Below are positions 45,840 to 56,877 of a stretch of 64,000 bases of DNA, in pieces. Made by a program: the position numbers and the translations under genes. This DNA comes from Mycolicibacterium cosmeticum (GTDB lineage: Bacteria > Actinomycetota > Actinomycetes > Mycobacteriales > Mycobacteriaceae): contig NZ_CCBB010000001.1 in the NCBI RefSeq assembly GCF_000613185.1, forward strand, positions 2,542,001 to 2,606,000, read 5' to 3'. Positions within the stretch are counted from its first letter, which is position 1. The number at the start of each line of letters is the position of its first letter. A model generated the notes under the pieces. The model was not told the origin of the DNA and ran no database searches. It saw nothing but the letters and a program-made list of their open reading frames with translations.

Positions 45840-46913
45840 TCAGTTCCCCCTCAGGACGTCGGACAGGTCGTATCGCAAGGGCACGTCCAGTTGGGCGAAG
45901 GTGCAACTGGCGGGGTCCCGGTCGGGTCGCCAGCGCAGGAATTTCACCGCGTGCCGGAAGCGCAATGCCGTCTCGTCGCTGCCGGCGGTGTAACCCTCCA
46001 TCTGGTCGTAGGCCACCTCGCACACCCGCTCCGGTCGCACGGGGATCCAGCGCTTGTCGGCCGCCGAGTTCCACCGGCTCGGATCGCCCTCGCGAACCTC
46101 GTGCCCTTCGCGCAGCGGCTCCAGGTCGGCCAGCAGTTTGAGCCGGTCCTTCGCCGTGAACGAGGCGGCACCGCCGACCATCTGCAATTCGCCGTCGTCG
46201 CGGTAGAGGCCCAGCAAGATCGATCCGAGGCCTTCACCGCTCTTGTGGATCCGGTAGCCGATCGCCACGCAGTCGGCGTCGCGGTGATGCTTGACCTTCA
46301 CCATCTCGCGCTTACCCGGTAGATAGGGCCCGTCCAGCCGCTTGGCGATGACGCCGTCCAGCCCGGCTCCCTCGAACGTGTCCAGCCATTCGGCGCCCAG
46401 CGCGGGGTCTTCGGTGGTGCGGGTGACATGGCACCAGGTCTCCTCGGCGACCGCGTCGATCAGCGCCGCGCGCCGAACCCGGAACGGCTCGGTGAGCAAC
46501 GACCGGTCACCCAGCGCCAGCGCATCGAATCCGATGAAGTGGGCGGGGGTCTGTTCGGCCAGCAGCTTGATCCGGCTGGCGGCGGGGTGGATCCGCTGGC
46601 TCAGCGACTCCCAGTCCAGCCGTACCCGGCTTGCGATCGTGCGAGGTACCACCACTTCCCCGTCCACCACGCACCGATCGACGAGCTCGTCACGCAGCGC
46701 CTCGATCAGCTCCGGGAAGTACCGGCCCAGTTCCTTGCCGTTACGCGACTGCAGCACCACGTCGTCGCCGTCGCGAAAGGCCAGGGCCCGGAAGCCGTCC
46801 CACTTCGGCTCGTAGGACCACACCCCTGGGTCATCGGGCACCGTGCCGACAGCCTTGGCCAGCATCGGCTCGACCGGCGGCAGCACGGGCAGGTCCACAT
46901 GTTCCATACTCAC
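45840..46913 (-). CDS. ligC1: ATP-dependent DNA ligase LigC (copy 1)
   Basis: A 357-residue minimal ATP ligase: nucleotidyltransferase domain with the lysine motif SYEPKWDGFRALAF (near residue 37), VVDGEVVVP (motif III), GLDGVIAKRLDGPY (motif IV) and VKVKHHRDADCVAIGY (motif V), then an OB-fold domain ending RWRPDRDPASCTFAQLD. LigC enzymes serve excision repair and backup end joining. It is probably transcribed with PolD1. Start is GTG 46913 or ATG 46907. Confidence 0.92.
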   Translation of the reverse strand: MSMEHVDLPVLPPVEPMLAKAVGTVPDDPGVWSYEPKWDGFRALAFRDGDDVVLQSRNGKELGRYFPELIEALRDELVDRCVVDGEVVVPRTIASRVRLDWESLSQRIHPAASRIKLLAEQTPAHFIGFDALALGDRSLLTEPFRVRRAALIDAVAEETWCHVTRTTEDPALGAEWLDTFEGAGLDGVIAKRLDGPYLPGKREMVKVKHHRDADCVAIGYRIHKSGEGLGSILLGLYRDDGELQMVGGAASFTAKDRLKLLADLEPLREGHEVREGDPSRWNSAADKRWIPVRPERVCEVAYDQMEGYTAGSDETALRFRHAVKFLRWRPDRDPASCTFAQLDVPLRYDLSDVLRGN

Positions 46914-46986
46914 GTAGACCGGCGCCGGTGGGCAATGTCATCGTCGATGTCATCGGCGACGTCATCGCGACCGGGCGCGCCGCCGG

Positions 46987-49887
46987 CTACCCGTGGGCGG
47001 CCGCCTCGGGTGCGGATTCCCGCGGTGTCGGCCAGGGCTGCGGCACCGGCCGCGGCCGAACGCGCTGCGGCCACCAGAACCACCGTCCGAGCAGGGTGGC
47101 CAACGACGGGGTCATCAGCGAGCGCACCACGAGCGTGTCGAACAGCAGCCCCAGACCGATGGTGGTGCCGACCTGGCCGATGACGATCAGATCGCTGACC
47201 GCCATCGAGATCATGGTGAAGGCGAACACCAGCCCGGCGGCGGTGACCACCGATCCGGTTCCCGCCATCGAGCGGATGATGCCGGTGTGCAGACCGGCGT
47301 GGATCTCTTCCTTCATCCGCGACACCAGCAGCAGGTTGTAGTCCGCGCCCACGGCGAGCAGCACGATGACCGACATCGGCAGCACCATCCAGTGCAGCGG
47401 GATACCGACCAGATGCTGCCAGATGAGCACCGAAAGGCCAAAGGACGCACCGAGACTCAGCACCACGGTGCCGACGATGACGGTCGCGGCGGCCACCGCC
47501 CTGGTGAGCACCACCATGATCAGGAAGATCAGGATCAGCGAGGCCACGGCCGCGATGAGCAGGTCGTAGTCAGCCCCGGTCTGCATGTCCTTGTACATCG
47601 CCGCGGTGCCGCCGACGTACACCGTCGAGCCCTCCAGCGGCGTGCCCTTGATGGCATCGGCCGCCGCGATCTTCAGCGGTTCGATATGCGAGGTGCCTTC
47701 CTCGCTCAGCGGGTCACCCTGATGAAAGACGGTGAACCGCACCGCATGTCCGTCCGGAGACATGAACAGCTTGATGCCCCGCTTGAAGTCCGCGGTCTGG
47801 AACGCCTCCGGCGGCAGGTAGAAGTTGTCGTCGTTGCGCGCCGCGTCGAACGCCTGCCCCATCGCCGTCTGGTTGTTCTGGTTGGCGATGTTCTGATCCT
47901 GCTGGGCCTTCTGCGCCTGGTACTGGTTGAGCAGGTACTGCTTCTGGTTCTTCATCGTCTGGATCATCGCGGGCATCACCGCGGCCATCTGCGGCGTGAG
48001 CTCGGCCATCCGGTTCAGATCCGGGACGATGTCCTGGAAGTCGTCAGACATCTTGTTGATGCCGTCCAGCGCGTCGAAGATCGACCGCACCGACCAGCAC
48101 ATCGGGATGTCGTAGCAATGCGGTTCCCAGTAGAGGTAATTGCGGATCGGCCGGAAGAAATCGTCGAAGTCGGCCAGGTGATCCCGGACCTCGTTGATGT
48201 CGGTCGAGGTGTTGGCCATCTTGTCGGCCATCCTGCGGGTGACATCGGCCAGTTGCAGGGTGATGTTGTACAGCTTCTCCTGCGAGTCGATGGTCGTCTG
48301 CAGTTCGTTGGCCTGCTTGAGCGTGTTGTCCAGCACGGTCTGCTGATAGTCGTTGTTCATCAGCGTGCCGGTGCCGCTCTGGCTCATCGAGTAGGCCAGC
48401 GAGGCATGTTCGATCGGCTTGCCGTCCGGTCGGGTGATGGTCTGCACCTGGGCGATACCGTGCACCCGCACCATCGCCTTGGCGATCTTGTCGATGATCA
48501 GGAAGTCGGCCGGGTTGCGCAGGTCGTGGTCGGCCTCCACCATCACCAGTTCCGGGTTCATCTTGGCTTCGGAGAAGTGCCGATTGGCCGCTGCCATACC
48601 GACATTCGACGGAATGTCGGCGGGCAGGAAGATCCGGTCGTTGTAGGTGGTGTGGTAGCCGGGCAGCGTCAGCAGACCGACGAGCGCCAGCGCCACGGCC
48701 ATCACCAGCACCGCGCCGGGCCACCGCACGATGGCCGAGCCGATGCGGCGCCAGCCCCGGGCCCGGTCCATCCGCTTGGGATCGAGGATCTTGCCGAAGC
48801 GGGTGACGATCGAGATGAGCGCCGGTCCCATGGTGAGCGCCGCGGCGACCACGATGGTCATGCCGATGGACAACGGGATGCCCATGGTCTGGAAGTACGG
48901 CAGCCGGGTGAAGTGCAGGCACAAGGTGGCCCCGGCGATGGTCAGGCCCGACGCGAGCACGACGTGGGCCGTGCCGTGGAACATGGTGTAGTAGGCCGAT
49001 TCTTTGTCCTCGCCGGACCTTCGCGCTTCCTGATATCGGCCGATCAGGAAGATCGCGTAGTCGGTGGCCGCGGCGATCGCCAGGGTCACCACCATGTTGG
49101 TGGCGAACGTGGTGAGCCCGAAAACGTTGTGGTAGCCCAGGAATGCGATGATGCCGCGAGCCGCCGACAGCCCGACCACCACCATGAACAGGGTGATCAC
49201 CACGGTGATGATCGACCGGTAGACGATCAGCAGCATCACGGTGATGACCGCGAACGTCAGCATTTCGATCATTTCCATGCTGGCGTCACCGACCGCGTTC
49301 TGGTCGGTCGTCGTCGCGGCGGGTCCGGTCACGTAGGCCTTGACACCCGGCGGCGCCTTCGTGGTGTCGACGATGTGCCGGACGGCTTCGACGGACTCGT
49401 TGGCCAGCGCCTCACCCTGGTCACCGGCGATGTACACCTGGACGTAGCTGGCCTTGCCGTCGATGCTCTGCGCGCCGGCCGCGGTGAGGGTGTCACCCCA
49501 GAAATCCTGAACGTGCTGAATGTGTTTGGTGTCCGCGCGCAGGGTCCGGACCATCTCGTCGTAGAACGCGTGCGCGTCCGCGCCGAGTTTGTCCTGGCCT
49601 TCGAGCACGATCATCACCGAGCTGCTGGTGTTGTACTCGTCGAACACATGGCCGACCCGCTTGGTGGCGATCAGCGCCGGTGCGTCGTTCGGGCTCATCG
49701 ACACCGCGCGCATCTTGCCGACTTCTTCGAGCTGCGGCACAACGGTATTGAGCAACCCGACGATGACCAGCCAGCCCAGCACGATCGGGATGGAGAACAT
49801 GCGGATGAAGCGCGGCAGCCAGGGCCGGGCGGCGTGGCCGGCGGGCGGCAGCGCCTCGGTCGGGGTGTCGTCGGTAAACGTGGTCAT
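46987..49887 (-). CDS. MmpL-family RND transporter
   Basis: A 966-residue RND protein with two blocks of membrane helices and two large periplasmic loops. Proton-relay Asp-Tyr pairs lie in [16 protein letters not shown] (near 276) and [16 protein letters not shown] (near 849), as in MmpL3/4/5. MmpL proteins export lipids or siderophores, or efflux drugs, across the inner membrane. The ATG overlaps the MmpS stop (ATGA), so MmpS and MmpL are made together. A TetR gene and operator lie upstream. Confidence 0.93.
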   Translation of the reverse strand: MTTFTDDTPTEALPPAGHAARPWLPRFIRMFSIPIVLGWLVIVGLLNTVVPQLEEVGKMRAVSMSPNDAPALIATKRVGHVFDEYNTSSSVMIVLEGQDKLGADAHAFYDEMVRTLRADTKHIQHVQDFWGDTLTAAGAQSIDGKASYVQVYIAGDQGEALANESVEAVRHIVDTTKAPPGVKAYVTGPAATTTDQNAVGDASMEMIEMLTFAVITVMLLIVYRSIITVVITLFMVVVGLSAARGIIAFLGYHNVFGLTTFATNMVVTLAIAAATDYAIFLIGRYQEARRSGEDKESAYYTMFHGTAHVVLASGLTIAGATLCLHFTRLPYFQTMGIPLSIGMTIVVAAALTMGPALISIVTRFGKILDPKRMDRARGWRRIGSAIVRWPGAVLVMAVALALVGLLTLPGYHTTYNDRIFLPADIPSNVGMAAANRHFSEAKMNPELVMVEADHDLRNPADFLIIDKIAKAMVRVHGIAQVQTITRPDGKPIEHASLAYSMSQSGTGTLMNNDYQQTVLDNTLKQANELQTTIDSQEKLYNITLQLADVTRRMADKMANTSTDINEVRDHLADFDDFFRPIRNYLYWEPHCYDIPMCWSVRSIFDALDGINKMSDDFQDIVPDLNRMAELTPQMAAVMPAMIQTMKNQKQYLLNQYQAQKAQQDQNIANQNNQTAMGQAFDAARNDDNFYLPPEAFQTADFKRGIKLFMSPDGHAVRFTVFHQGDPLSEEGTSHIEPLKIAAADAIKGTPLEGSTVYVGGTAAMYKDMQTGADYDLLIAAVASLILIFLIMVVLTRAVAAATVIVGTVVLSLGASFGLSVLIWQHLVGIPLHWMVLPMSVIVLLAVGADYNLLLVSRMKEEIHAGLHTGIIRSMAGTGSVVTAAGLVFAFTMISMAVSDLIVIGQVGTTIGLGLLFDTLVVRSLMTPSLATLLGRWFWWPQRVRPRPVPQPWPTPRESAPEAAAHG

Positions 49888-50312
49888 GCGGCCTTCACCA
49901 GGCAATACGTCGCGGCGTTCACGCCGGTCGCCGTCCTCTCATCTTTGACCTCGTCGTCGACGGTGACGCGGCAGCCGATCGACTGGCCGTCACCTTGGGC
50001 GAGGAGGTTGGGCTGCACGGACGGGATGGTCGTCTCCAGCCGCAGGGTCCAGGGCAGTGCGGCTTGCGTGCGCTGCGGGAGACCCTGGAGGTCCATGTAG
50101 TTGATGGTTGCGGTGGTTCCGGTGCCGAAGACCTCGTACACGACGACCTTCGGGTTGAACTTGTCCGCGGTATCCGAGCCGACCGGCGTCACCACCGCGC
50201 CGTCGGAACCGAACACCGACCGCAGATACGAAACGCTCACCCCACCGATCGCCACCGCCGCCACGATCAGGACGGGCAGCCAGACGCGTTTGAGTACCGC
50301 AATCAAGGTCAA
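49884..50312 (-). CDS. MmpS-family membrane protein
   Basis: A 142-residue protein: one N-terminal membrane helix ([19 protein letters not shown]), then a periplasmic beta-domain with [19 protein letters not shown] and a final [12 protein letters not shown]...[10 protein letters not shown] containing two Cys, typical of MmpS. It partners the MmpL encoded by the overlapping next gene. Probably controlled by the palindrome at 50380-50406. Confidence 0.92.
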   Translation of the reverse strand: MTLIAVLKRVWLPVLIVAAVAIGGVSVSYLRSVFGSDGAVVTPVGSDTADKFNPKVVVYEVFGTGTTATINYMDLQGLPQRTQAALPWTLRLETTIPSVQPNLLAQGDGQSIGCRVTVDDEVKDERTATGVNAATYCLVKAA

Positions 50313-50379
50313 GCCTTTCCGGAATGTGACAGCCGCAGGTCAGGCGACGGCGAGTGACCTAGCTAGGCAATCTAAAAGG

Positions 50380-50406
50380 ATAAGTGGATAGAGTCAATCC
50401 ACTTAT
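50380..50406. promoter_or_regulatory. Perfect palindromic operator between mmpS and tetR
   Basis: ATAAGTGGAT (50380-50389) and ATCCACTTAT (50397-50406) are perfect inverted arms with a 7-bp spacer, midway between the divergent mmpS and tetR starts in an AT-rich patch. A second palindrome, CCTAGCTAGG, is at 50358-50367. A TetR dimer site is very likely. Confidence 0.75.
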
Positions 50407-50441
50407 TGGCATACGTAAGGCACGTCACTAATGTGGGGCCT

Positions 50442-51101
50442 GTGATTGACAAGCCATGCCGCGGGCTGCGCAAGGACGCCGAACGCAATCGGCAGCGCGT
50501 GCTCGCGGCTGCCCGCGAGCTGTTCGCGGTCAAAGGCATGGAGGCCACGCTCAACGACGTGGCCCATTACGCCAATGTCGGCGTGGGAACGGTGTACCGC
50601 CGCTTCGCCACCAAAGAGGATCTCATCGACGCGATCTTCGAAGACGCTATCGAAGAGATCGTGGCGCTCGCCGAACAGGCGCTGCGGCATGAAGATTCGT
50701 GGGATGGCTTCGTCTGGTTCGTGCAGCACATGTGCGAACTGACCGCGACGGATCGTGGTCTCCGAGAAATGGTGTACAGCAGGGCCCATGGCGGGTACGG
50801 CGTCGACTGCGCACGAGACCGCCTCGCACCGTTCATCTCGACGTTGGTCGAGCGGGCTCGCGACGACGGACACCTGCGCCCGGATATCGAGCACACCGAC
50901 ATGCCGGTGATGGGCCTGCTGGCCGGCACCGTCAGCGAATGGGCCGGGCATGTGCAGCCGGACCTGTGGCGCCGCTACGTGGCGCTGCTGCTGGAGGGTA
51001 TGCGCAGCCGGGATGACTGCCGTTCCCTGCAGGTCGACGCGCTGGACGAGGATCAGACCGATGCGGCAATGCAGGGCTCGGGACGGGCAGGCGACGCCTA
51101 A
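50442..51101 (+). CDS. TetR-family regulator of the divergent mmpS-mmpL operon
   Basis: The 219-residue TetR protein has an N-terminal HTH (about 12-60; QRVLAAARELFAVKGMEATL, YANVGVGTVYRRFATKEDLI) and a helical ligand domain. It is divergent from MmpS/MmpL with a perfect palindrome between, so it is likely their repressor and autoregulated. GTG 50442 is preferred; an upstream TTG (50406) would lie inside the palindrome. Confidence 0.88.
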   Translation: MIDKPCRGLRKDAERNRQRVLAAARELFAVKGMEATLNDVAHYANVGVGTVYRRFATKEDLIDAIFEDAIEEIVALAEQALRHEDSWDGFVWFVQHMCELTATDRGLREMVYSRAHGGYGVDCARDRLAPFISTLVERARDDGHLRPDIEHTDMPVMGLLAGTVSEWAGHVQPDLWRRYVALLLEGMRSRDDCRSLQVDALDEDQTDAAMQGSGRAGDA

Positions 51102-52174
51102 ACCAGGCCGGGGATGATGCGCTGCAGGTCGACGTGTGCCGGTTGTTCCAGCTGGGTGAAGGTGCACGAGCCCGGGTCTCGGTCGGGCCGCCAGCGGTTG
51201 AATTGCGCAGTGTGGCGGAACCTTTCACCTTCCATGTAGTCGTAGCGCACCTCAACCACCCGCTCCGGGCGTAACGGGACGAACGACAGATCCTTACCCG
51301 CATTCCAGCGCGAGCCGCCGCCGTAGCGGCCCGCCAACTCGGGATCCGCCGCCACCTGTGCCGCCCAGTTCCACGGGTGGTGCTCGAAATCGGTGACCAG
51401 CGGCTGCAATTCGGCGATCAATGCTCGCCGGGTGGCCATCGGGAAGGCACCGATCACACCCACCGAGGCCAGGCTGCGGTCATTCTTGTACAGCCCCAAC
51501 AGCAAGGACCCCACGGCGTCGGGACCCGATTTGTGCGGCCGGTACCCGGCCACCACACAATCGGCGGTGCGTTGATGTTTGATCTTGAACATGACCCGTT
51601 TGTCCGGCAGATAGCGCAGGGCGGCGGGCTTGGCGATGATCCCGTCCAAGCCGGCGCCCTCGAACTCGGCGAACCAGCGTCGCGCCGTGTCCAGGTCGGT
51701 GGTCGCGGGCGTGAGATGGAACCGCGCACCCGCCCGGTGCAGCTCTTCGGCAAGCCGGGCCCGCCGGAGGTCGAACGGCTGCTCCATCAGGTTCTCGGCA
51801 CCGACGGCCAGCAGGTCGAAGGCGACGAACGAGGCCCTGGTCTTCACCGCGAGCATCCGCACGCGGCTGTCGGCCGGGTGGATACGTTGTTGCAGCGCTT
51901 CGAAATCGAGCCCGGATGCGGTGGTCACCACGATCTCGCCGTCGACGACGCAGCGCTCGGGAAGCTCGGCCCTGGCGGCCTCGACGAGTTCGGGAAAATA
52001 CCGGGTCAAGGGTCGCTCGTTGCGGCTACCCAACACGATGTCATCCCCGTCGCGGAAGCAGATCGACCGGAAGCCGTCCCACTTCGGCTCGTAGATCGCA
52101 TCCGGCGGGATCGCTGCGACGGCCTTGGCGAGCATCGGCTTGATCGGCGGTACGACCGGCGGTGGCGTGCGCAT
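51098..52174 (-). CDS. ligC2: ATP-dependent DNA ligase LigC (copy 2)
   Basis: This 358-residue paralogue of the LigC at 45.8 kb has the lysine motif IYEPKWDGFRSICF, CVVDGEIVVTT, GLDGIIAKPAALRY, MFKIKHQRTADCVVAGY and an OB-fold ending RWRPDRDPGSCTFTQLEQP. ATG 52174 follows AGAAAGAGAT; longer in-frame extension to 52297 is non-coding in character. M. smegmatis also has LigC1 and LigC2 close together; here the mmpSL/tetR genes separate them. Its stop overlaps the tetR stop by 4 bp. Confidence 0.92.
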   Translation of the reverse strand: MRTPPPVVPPIKPMLAKAVAAIPPDAIYEPKWDGFRSICFRDGDDIVLGSRNERPLTRYFPELVEAARAELPERCVVDGEIVVTTASGLDFEALQQRIHPADSRVRMLAVKTRASFVAFDLLAVGAENLMEQPFDLRRARLAEELHRAGARFHLTPATTDLDTARRWFAEFEGAGLDGIIAKPAALRYLPDKRVMFKIKHQRTADCVVAGYRPHKSGPDAVGSLLLGLYKNDRSLASVGVIGAFPMATRRALIAELQPLVTDFEHHPWNWAAQVAADPELAGRYGGGSRWNAGKDLSFVPLRPERVVEVRYDYMEGERFRHTAQFNRWRPDRDPGSCTFTQLEQPAHVDLQRIIPGLV

Positions 52175-52299
52175 ATCTCTTTCTAGCCGCGCAACCGTGG
52201 GATGTGGTGATGCCACCAGCGCGGCGCCGCCGAAATATTCGCTTGACCTCAACCGCGGTTGATGTTGAAGGCTGTAGCCATTGCAGCGAGGAGGCACCC

Positions 52300-52944
52300 A
52301 TGCGACAGATCCGCGCCGACCTGTGGGAAACCAGCGTCGATCGGCCGTTTCCCGGACTCACCACCCACGCGTACCTGTGGACGGGCGGCGAATCCGGCAA
52401 CGTCCTGTTCTACAGCACCCAGACCGACCGTGACTTCGCCGACTTCGAAGCCCTCGGGGGCGTCGCCCACCAATACCTGTCGCACCGCGACGAGGCGGGC
52501 CCGATGCTGCGGTCCATCCGCGAACGGTTCGGCGCCAGCCTGCACGCCCCGGCGACCGAGTTGCTCGAGATCGGGATGCACGCCCACGTCGACGTCCCGC
52601 TCGGCAGCAGGCACGTCGACCGCAACGGTATCGAGGTGATCCCCACACCCGGCCACTCGCCGGGCAGCACCTGCTATCTGGTGCCCGGGGTCAACGGGCA
52701 GACCTACCTGTTCACCGGCGACACCATCGTGCTGGATGCCGACGGAACCTGGGTTGCCGGTTATATCCCGTCGTTCAGCGAGGCAGCGCCCCTGGCGCAG
52801 AGCCTGCAGGTGCTGGCGGGCCTGCATCCGGATCTCGTGATCACCAGCGCCTTTCCCGGTAAGTCCGGTGTGCATGCGCCCGGCGCGCAACGCTGGGCCG
52901 AGTGCGTCGAGCAGGCCAGGGAGCGACTCGCGCTGGTGGCGTGA
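52300..52944 (+). CDS. MBL-fold (metallo-beta-lactamase-like) protein
   Basis: A 214-residue product with the MBL fold pattern: LTTHAYLWTGGESGNVLFYS, TPGHSPGSTCYLVPG, LFTGDTIVLD. The usual HxHxDH metal site is altered (LSHRDEAGPM), so it may have an unusual metal site or be non-enzymatic. GAGGAGG precedes ATG 52300. It lies 24 bp before gluQ on the same strand. Function unknown. Confidence 0.78.
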   Translation: MRQIRADLWETSVDRPFPGLTTHAYLWTGGESGNVLFYSTQTDRDFADFEALGGVAHQYLSHRDEAGPMLRSIRERFGASLHAPATELLEIGMHAHVDVPLGSRHVDRNGIEVIPTPGHSPGSTCYLVPGVNGQTYLFTGDTIVLDADGTWVAGYIPSFSEAAPLAQSLQVLAGLHPDLVITSAFPGKSGVHAPGAQRWAECVEQARERLALVA

Positions 52945-52968
52945 CCGCGCCGGGCTAACCTGGCGAGC

Positions 52969-53829
52969 ATGACAGCAGCCGGCCGGTTCGCGCCCAGCCC
53001 GTCGGCCGACCTGCACATCGGCAATCTCCGCACGGCGCTGCTGGCCTGGCTGTTCGCCAGATCCACCGCGCGCAGATTCCTGGTGCGCGTGGAAGACCTC
53101 GACGATCGCACCTTCGCCGACGTGGCAGCGCGTCAGATCGCCGACCTGGCAGCGATCGGCCTGACCTGGGACGCGCCGCCGGAATACCAGCGCAGCCACC
53201 GGGATCGCTACGCGGCGGTGATCGCGGGGCTGACCGAGCGCGGCCTGGTGTACGAATGCTATTGCAGCAGAAAGGACATCCTTTCGGCGCCGCGCGCACC
53301 GCACGCTCCCGAGGGCGCATATCCGGGCACCTGCCGGGATATGCCCCGGCACCGCGCCCGGGCAGACCGGCCACCGGCGCTGCGGTTGCGCAGTGACGTC
53401 ACCGAGTACACGGTCACCGATCTGCTCCATGGCCAATACAGCGGTGTGGTGGACGATTTCGTGTTGCGGCGCGGCGACGGGGTCGTCGCCTACAACCTGG
53501 CCGTGGTGGTCGACGATGCCGCCCAGGGTGTCGACCAGGTGGTGCGTGGCGACGACCTGTTGTCCTCGTCACCGCGGCAGGCCTATCTGGCCCAGTTGCT
53601 CGGCCACCCGATTCCGGTGTATGCGCACGTGCCGCTGGTGCTCAATGCCGAAGGCAAGCGGCTGGCCAAGCGCGACGGGGCAGTCACCCTGGCCGAGATC
53701 GGGGTACCGCGGGCACTCGGCCAGATCGCTGCGTCGCTGGGTCTTTCGGGCGCCACACCGGCCGAGATGCTGACCGGTTTCGACCCCGCCGCGCTGCCCA
53801 CCGGACCCTGGATTTACCAGCCGGGTTGA
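52969..53829 (+). CDS. gluQ: Glutamyl-Q tRNA(Asp) synthetase
   Basis: The 286-residue protein resembles the catalytic half of glutamyl-tRNA synthetase without an anticodon domain: [20 protein letters not shown] (HIGH-like), [12 protein letters not shown], zinc-binding-type CYCS...C and [15 protein letters not shown] (KMSKS-like). GluQ (YadB) attaches glutamate to the queuosine base of tRNA(Asp). The tgt gene for queuosine insertion lies 5 kb away, which supports the call over GltX. Confidence 0.92.
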   Translation: MTAAGRFAPSPSADLHIGNLRTALLAWLFARSTARRFLVRVEDLDDRTFADVAARQIADLAAIGLTWDAPPEYQRSHRDRYAAVIAGLTERGLVYECYCSRKDILSAPRAPHAPEGAYPGTCRDMPRHRARADRPPALRLRSDVTEYTVTDLLHGQYSGVVDDFVLRRGDGVVAYNLAVVVDDAAQGVDQVVRGDDLLSSSPRQAYLAQLLGHPIPVYAHVPLVLNAEGKRLAKRDGAVTLAEIGVPRALGQIAASLGLSGATPAEMLTGFDPAALPTGPWIYQPG

Positions 53830-53873
53830 TCCAAACCGTTGGGTTATTCGCAGCGGGTTGCTAGGTTGCGCCG

Positions 53874-56087
53874 GTGAGCTCCCCTCTTCGACGACCTGCC
53901 AGGTTGCGCGCGGCGCTGTTGGTGATCGCCCTGCTCGGCATGCTGCTGGCCGCATGCGGCACCGAGAAGGCCGGCACCGACCCGATCAAGTCCGCCGGCG
54001 TGCTGCGCATCGGCACCGAGGGAACGTATGCGCCGTTCAGCTACCACGACCCCAAGACCGGGGAACTGACCGGTTATGACGTGGACGTGGCCAAGGCGGT
54101 CGGCGAGAAGCTGGGCGTAAAGGTCGAATTCGTCGAGACGCCGTGGGATTCGATCTTCGCCGGGCTGGAGGCGCAGCGGTTCGACGTGGTGGCCAACGAG
54201 GTCACCATCAACCCGGAACGCCAAGCCAAATACGACCTTTCCCAGCCATATTCGGTTGGCGAAGGGGTGATCGTCACCCGCGCCGGTGACACCTCGATCA
54301 GATCGCTTGCCGATGTCAAGGGCAAGACCGCGGGCGAGAGCGCCACCAGCAACTGGTCGGAGGTGGCGCGCAAGGCCGGTGCACGGGTCGAGTCGGTCGA
54401 GGGCTTCGCCCAGGCCATCACGCTGCTCAACCAGGGCCGCGTCGACGTGGTGATCAACGACAGCATCGCCGTGTACGCGTACCTGGCGCAGACCGGGGAC
54501 AAGTCGGTGAAGATCGCCGGCACCGTCGGGGAGAAGAGCGAACAGGGTTTCGCAGCCCGCAAGGACAGCGGCTACATGCCCGAACTCAACGGCGCGCTCA
54601 ACGAGTTGCGCGCCGACGGCACGCTGGCCAAGATCTCGCAGAAGTATCTGAAGACCGACGCCACCGGCGCCCCACCGGACACCCCGATCAGATCGTCCGG
54701 CGTGCTGCGGGTCGGCACGGAGGGCACCTACTCACCGTTCAGTTATCACGACCAGGCGACCGGTCAGCTGACCGGATACGACGTGGACGTGGCCAAGGCG
54801 ATCGGTGAGAAGCTGGGCGTCAAGGTCGAATTCGTCGAGACGCCGTGGGATTCCATCTTCGCCGGGCTGGAGGCCAAGCGATTCGACGTGGTGGCCAACG
54901 AGGTCACCATCAACCCGGAACGCCAAGCCAAATACGACCTTTCCCAACCATATTCGGTGGGCGAAGGGGTGATCGTCACCCGCGCCGACGACACCTCCAT
55001 CAGCTCGCTTGCCGACCTCAAGGGTAAGACCACCGCGCAGTCGAGCACCAGCAACTGGGCCAAGGTGGCCCGGGACGCCGGCGCCAACGTGGAGGCCGTG
55101 GAGGGCTTCGCGCAGGCCATCACCCTGCTCAACCAGGGCCGCATCGACGCGACGGTGAACGACAGCATCGCCGTGTACGCCTACCTGGCCGAGACCGGCG
55201 ACAAGTCGGTGAAGATCGCGGCCCAGACCGGCGAGAAGAGCGAGCAGGGCCTGGCCGCCCGCAAGGACAGCGGCTACCTGCCCGAGCTCAACGGCGCACT
55301 CGACGAACTGCGCGCCGACGGCACGCTGGCCGAGATCTCGCAGCGCTACCTCAAGGCCGACGCCACCGGTGCCGCCGGCCAGCAGGCTAAACAGGGCGGC
55401 CAGGGCGCGCCGGCGCCTGCCGTTCGGTCCGGACTGCAGCTGGTGCTGGACAACCTGTGGCCGCTGGCCAAGGCCGCGATCACCGCGACCATCCCGCTCA
55501 CGATCATCAGCTTCGCGGTCGGGCTGGTCATCGCGCTGGCGGTGGCGCTGGCCCGGATGTCCTCGAATGTGGTGCTGAGCAATATCGCCCGGTTCTACAT
55601 CTCGATCATCCGCGGAACTCCGCTGCTGGTGCAGTTGGTGATCGTCTTCTACGGCCTGCCGAAGTTCGGGGTGACGCTGCCGGCGTTCACCGCCGCCGTC
55701 ATCGCCTTCAGCCTGAACGTGGGCGGGTATGCCGCCGAGATCATCCGCTCGGCGATCCTGAGCATCCCCAAGGGTCAATGGGAGGCGGCCGAAACCATCG
55801 GGCTGAGCTATGCCGGATCCCTGCGCCGGATCATCCTGCCGCAGGCCGCCCGGGTCGCCGTGCCACCGCTGTCCAATACGTTGATCTCCCTGGTCAAGGA
55901 CACCTCGCTGGCCTCGGTGATCCTGGTGACCGAGCTGTTCCGCAAGGCTCAGGAGATCGGCGCGCCCACCTTCGACTTCTTCTCGACCTACACCGCGGCC
56001 GCCGTGTACTACTGGGTGATCTGCCTGGTGTTGTCGTTCGGCCAGAGCCGCCTGGAACGCCGACTGGAAAGGTATGTGGCGCGATGA
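53874..56087 (+). CDS. GlnP-like amino acid ABC transporter: two binding domains fused to a permease
   Basis: A 737-residue protein with a lipobox (LLAAC, Cys28), two tandem SBP_bac_3 amino-acid-binding domains (about 42-265 and 276-500, both starting [10 protein letters not shown](A/S)PFSYHD-like), then a HisM-type permease (about 518-737) with the EAA loop [17 protein letters not shown]. The domain order is that of lactococcal GlnP, which takes up glutamine/glutamate. The two binding domains are nearly identical in long DNA stretches (702-bp offset), showing recent duplication or conversion. The ATPase gene overlaps by 4 bp. Confidence 0.9.
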   Translation: MSSPLRRPARLRAALLVIALLGMLLAACGTEKAGTDPIKSAGVLRIGTEGTYAPFSYHDPKTGELTGYDVDVAKAVGEKLGVKVEFVETPWDSIFAGLEAQRFDVVANEVTINPERQAKYDLSQPYSVGEGVIVTRAGDTSIRSLADVKGKTAGESATSNWSEVARKAGARVESVEGFAQAITLLNQGRVDVVINDSIAVYAYLAQTGDKSVKIAGTVGEKSEQGFAARKDSGYMPELNGALNELRADGTLAKISQKYLKTDATGAPPDTPIRSSGVLRVGTEGTYSPFSYHDQATGQLTGYDVDVAKAIGEKLGVKVEFVETPWDSIFAGLEAKRFDVVANEVTINPERQAKYDLSQPYSVGEGVIVTRADDTSISSLADLKGKTTAQSSTSNWAKVARDAGANVEAVEGFAQAITLLNQGRIDATVNDSIAVYAYLAETGDKSVKIAAQTGEKSEQGLAARKDSGYLPELNGALDELRADGTLAEISQRYLKADATGAAGQQAKQGGQGAPAPAVRSGLQLVLDNLWPLAKAAITATIPLTIISFAVGLVIALAVALARMSSNVVLSNIARFYISIIRGTPLLVQLVIVFYGLPKFGVTLPAFTAAVIAFSLNVGGYAAEIIRSAILSIPKGQWEAAETIGLSYAGSLRRIILPQAARVAVPPLSNTLISLVKDTSLASVILVTELFRKAQEIGAPTFDFFSTYTAAAVYYWVICLVLSFGQSRLERRLERYVAR

Positions 56088-56851
56088 CCGAGGACGTGAC
56101 CGACTACCGGGTCCAAGCCGATGGCGTCGAAAAGGCCTTCGGCGACAACAAGGTTCTCAAAGGCGTCTCGTTCAAGGTGGCACGCGGGACCGCCACCACC
56201 ATCATCGGGCCGTCCGGGTCGGGTAAGACCACACTGCTGCGGGCGCTGGCCGCCCTCGACCTTCCCGACGCCGGGGTCATCCAGGTCGGCGGCGAGCAGA
56301 TCGATTTCGCCGGACCGGTCACCAAGGATCAGCTGCGTCGATACCGGGCGCAGAGCGGTTTCGTGTTCCAGGGCCACAATCTGTTCCCGCACAAGACGGT
56401 GCTGCAGAACGTCACCGAGGGTCCGGTGATCGTGCAGAAGCGGCCGAAGGACGAGGCCGAGGCCGAAGCGCTGGAGTTGCTCGACAAGGTCGGGTTGGCC
56501 GACAAGCGCGACCAGTACCCGTTCCAGCTGTCCGGTGGCCAACAACAGCGGGTGGGGATCGCCAGGGCGCTCGCGCTCAAGCCCAAGGTGGTGCTGTTCG
56601 ACGAACCGACCTCCGCGCTGGATCCCGAACTGGTCGGCGAGGTGCTCTCGGTGATCAAGGATCTGGCCGTCGAGGGCTGGACACTGGTGATCGTCACCCA
56701 CGAAATCCAGTTCGCCAAGCAGGTTTCCGACCAGGTGCTGTTCACCGACCAGGGTGTCATCCTGGAGCAGGGACCGCCGGCCGAGGTGATCGGAAACCCG
56801 CGCGAGGACCGCACCAAACAGTTCCTCGACCGCATCCTGAACCCGCTGTGA
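56084..56851 (+). CDS. Amino acid ABC transporter ATP-binding protein (GlnQ-like)
   Basis: A 255-residue polar-amino-acid ABC ATPase: Walker [19 protein letters not shown]-loop [14 protein letters not shown], signature [16 protein letters not shown], Walker [16 protein letters not shown] and H-loop [12 protein letters not shown]. It drives the fused transporter encoded just upstream; the ATGA overlap implies coupled translation. Confidence 0.95.
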   Translation: MTEDVTDYRVQADGVEKAFGDNKVLKGVSFKVARGTATTIIGPSGSGKTTLLRALAALDLPDAGVIQVGGEQIDFAGPVTKDQLRRYRAQSGFVFQGHNLFPHKTVLQNVTEGPVIVQKRPKDEAEAEALELLDKVGLADKRDQYPFQLSGGQQQRVGIARALALKPKVVLFDEPTSALDPELVGEVLSVIKDLAVEGWTLVIVTHEIQFAKQVSDQVLFTDQGVILEQGPPAEVIGNPREDRTKQFLDRILNPL

Positions 56852-56877
56852 CGCCGAGGTGGCGACAAACCAAACGG

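Noticed and set aside
46993-50100. 1035-codon frame on + strand
   Set aside because: Antisense to MmpL and MmpS; composition is His/Arg/Asp-rich typical of reverse-strand shadow frames.
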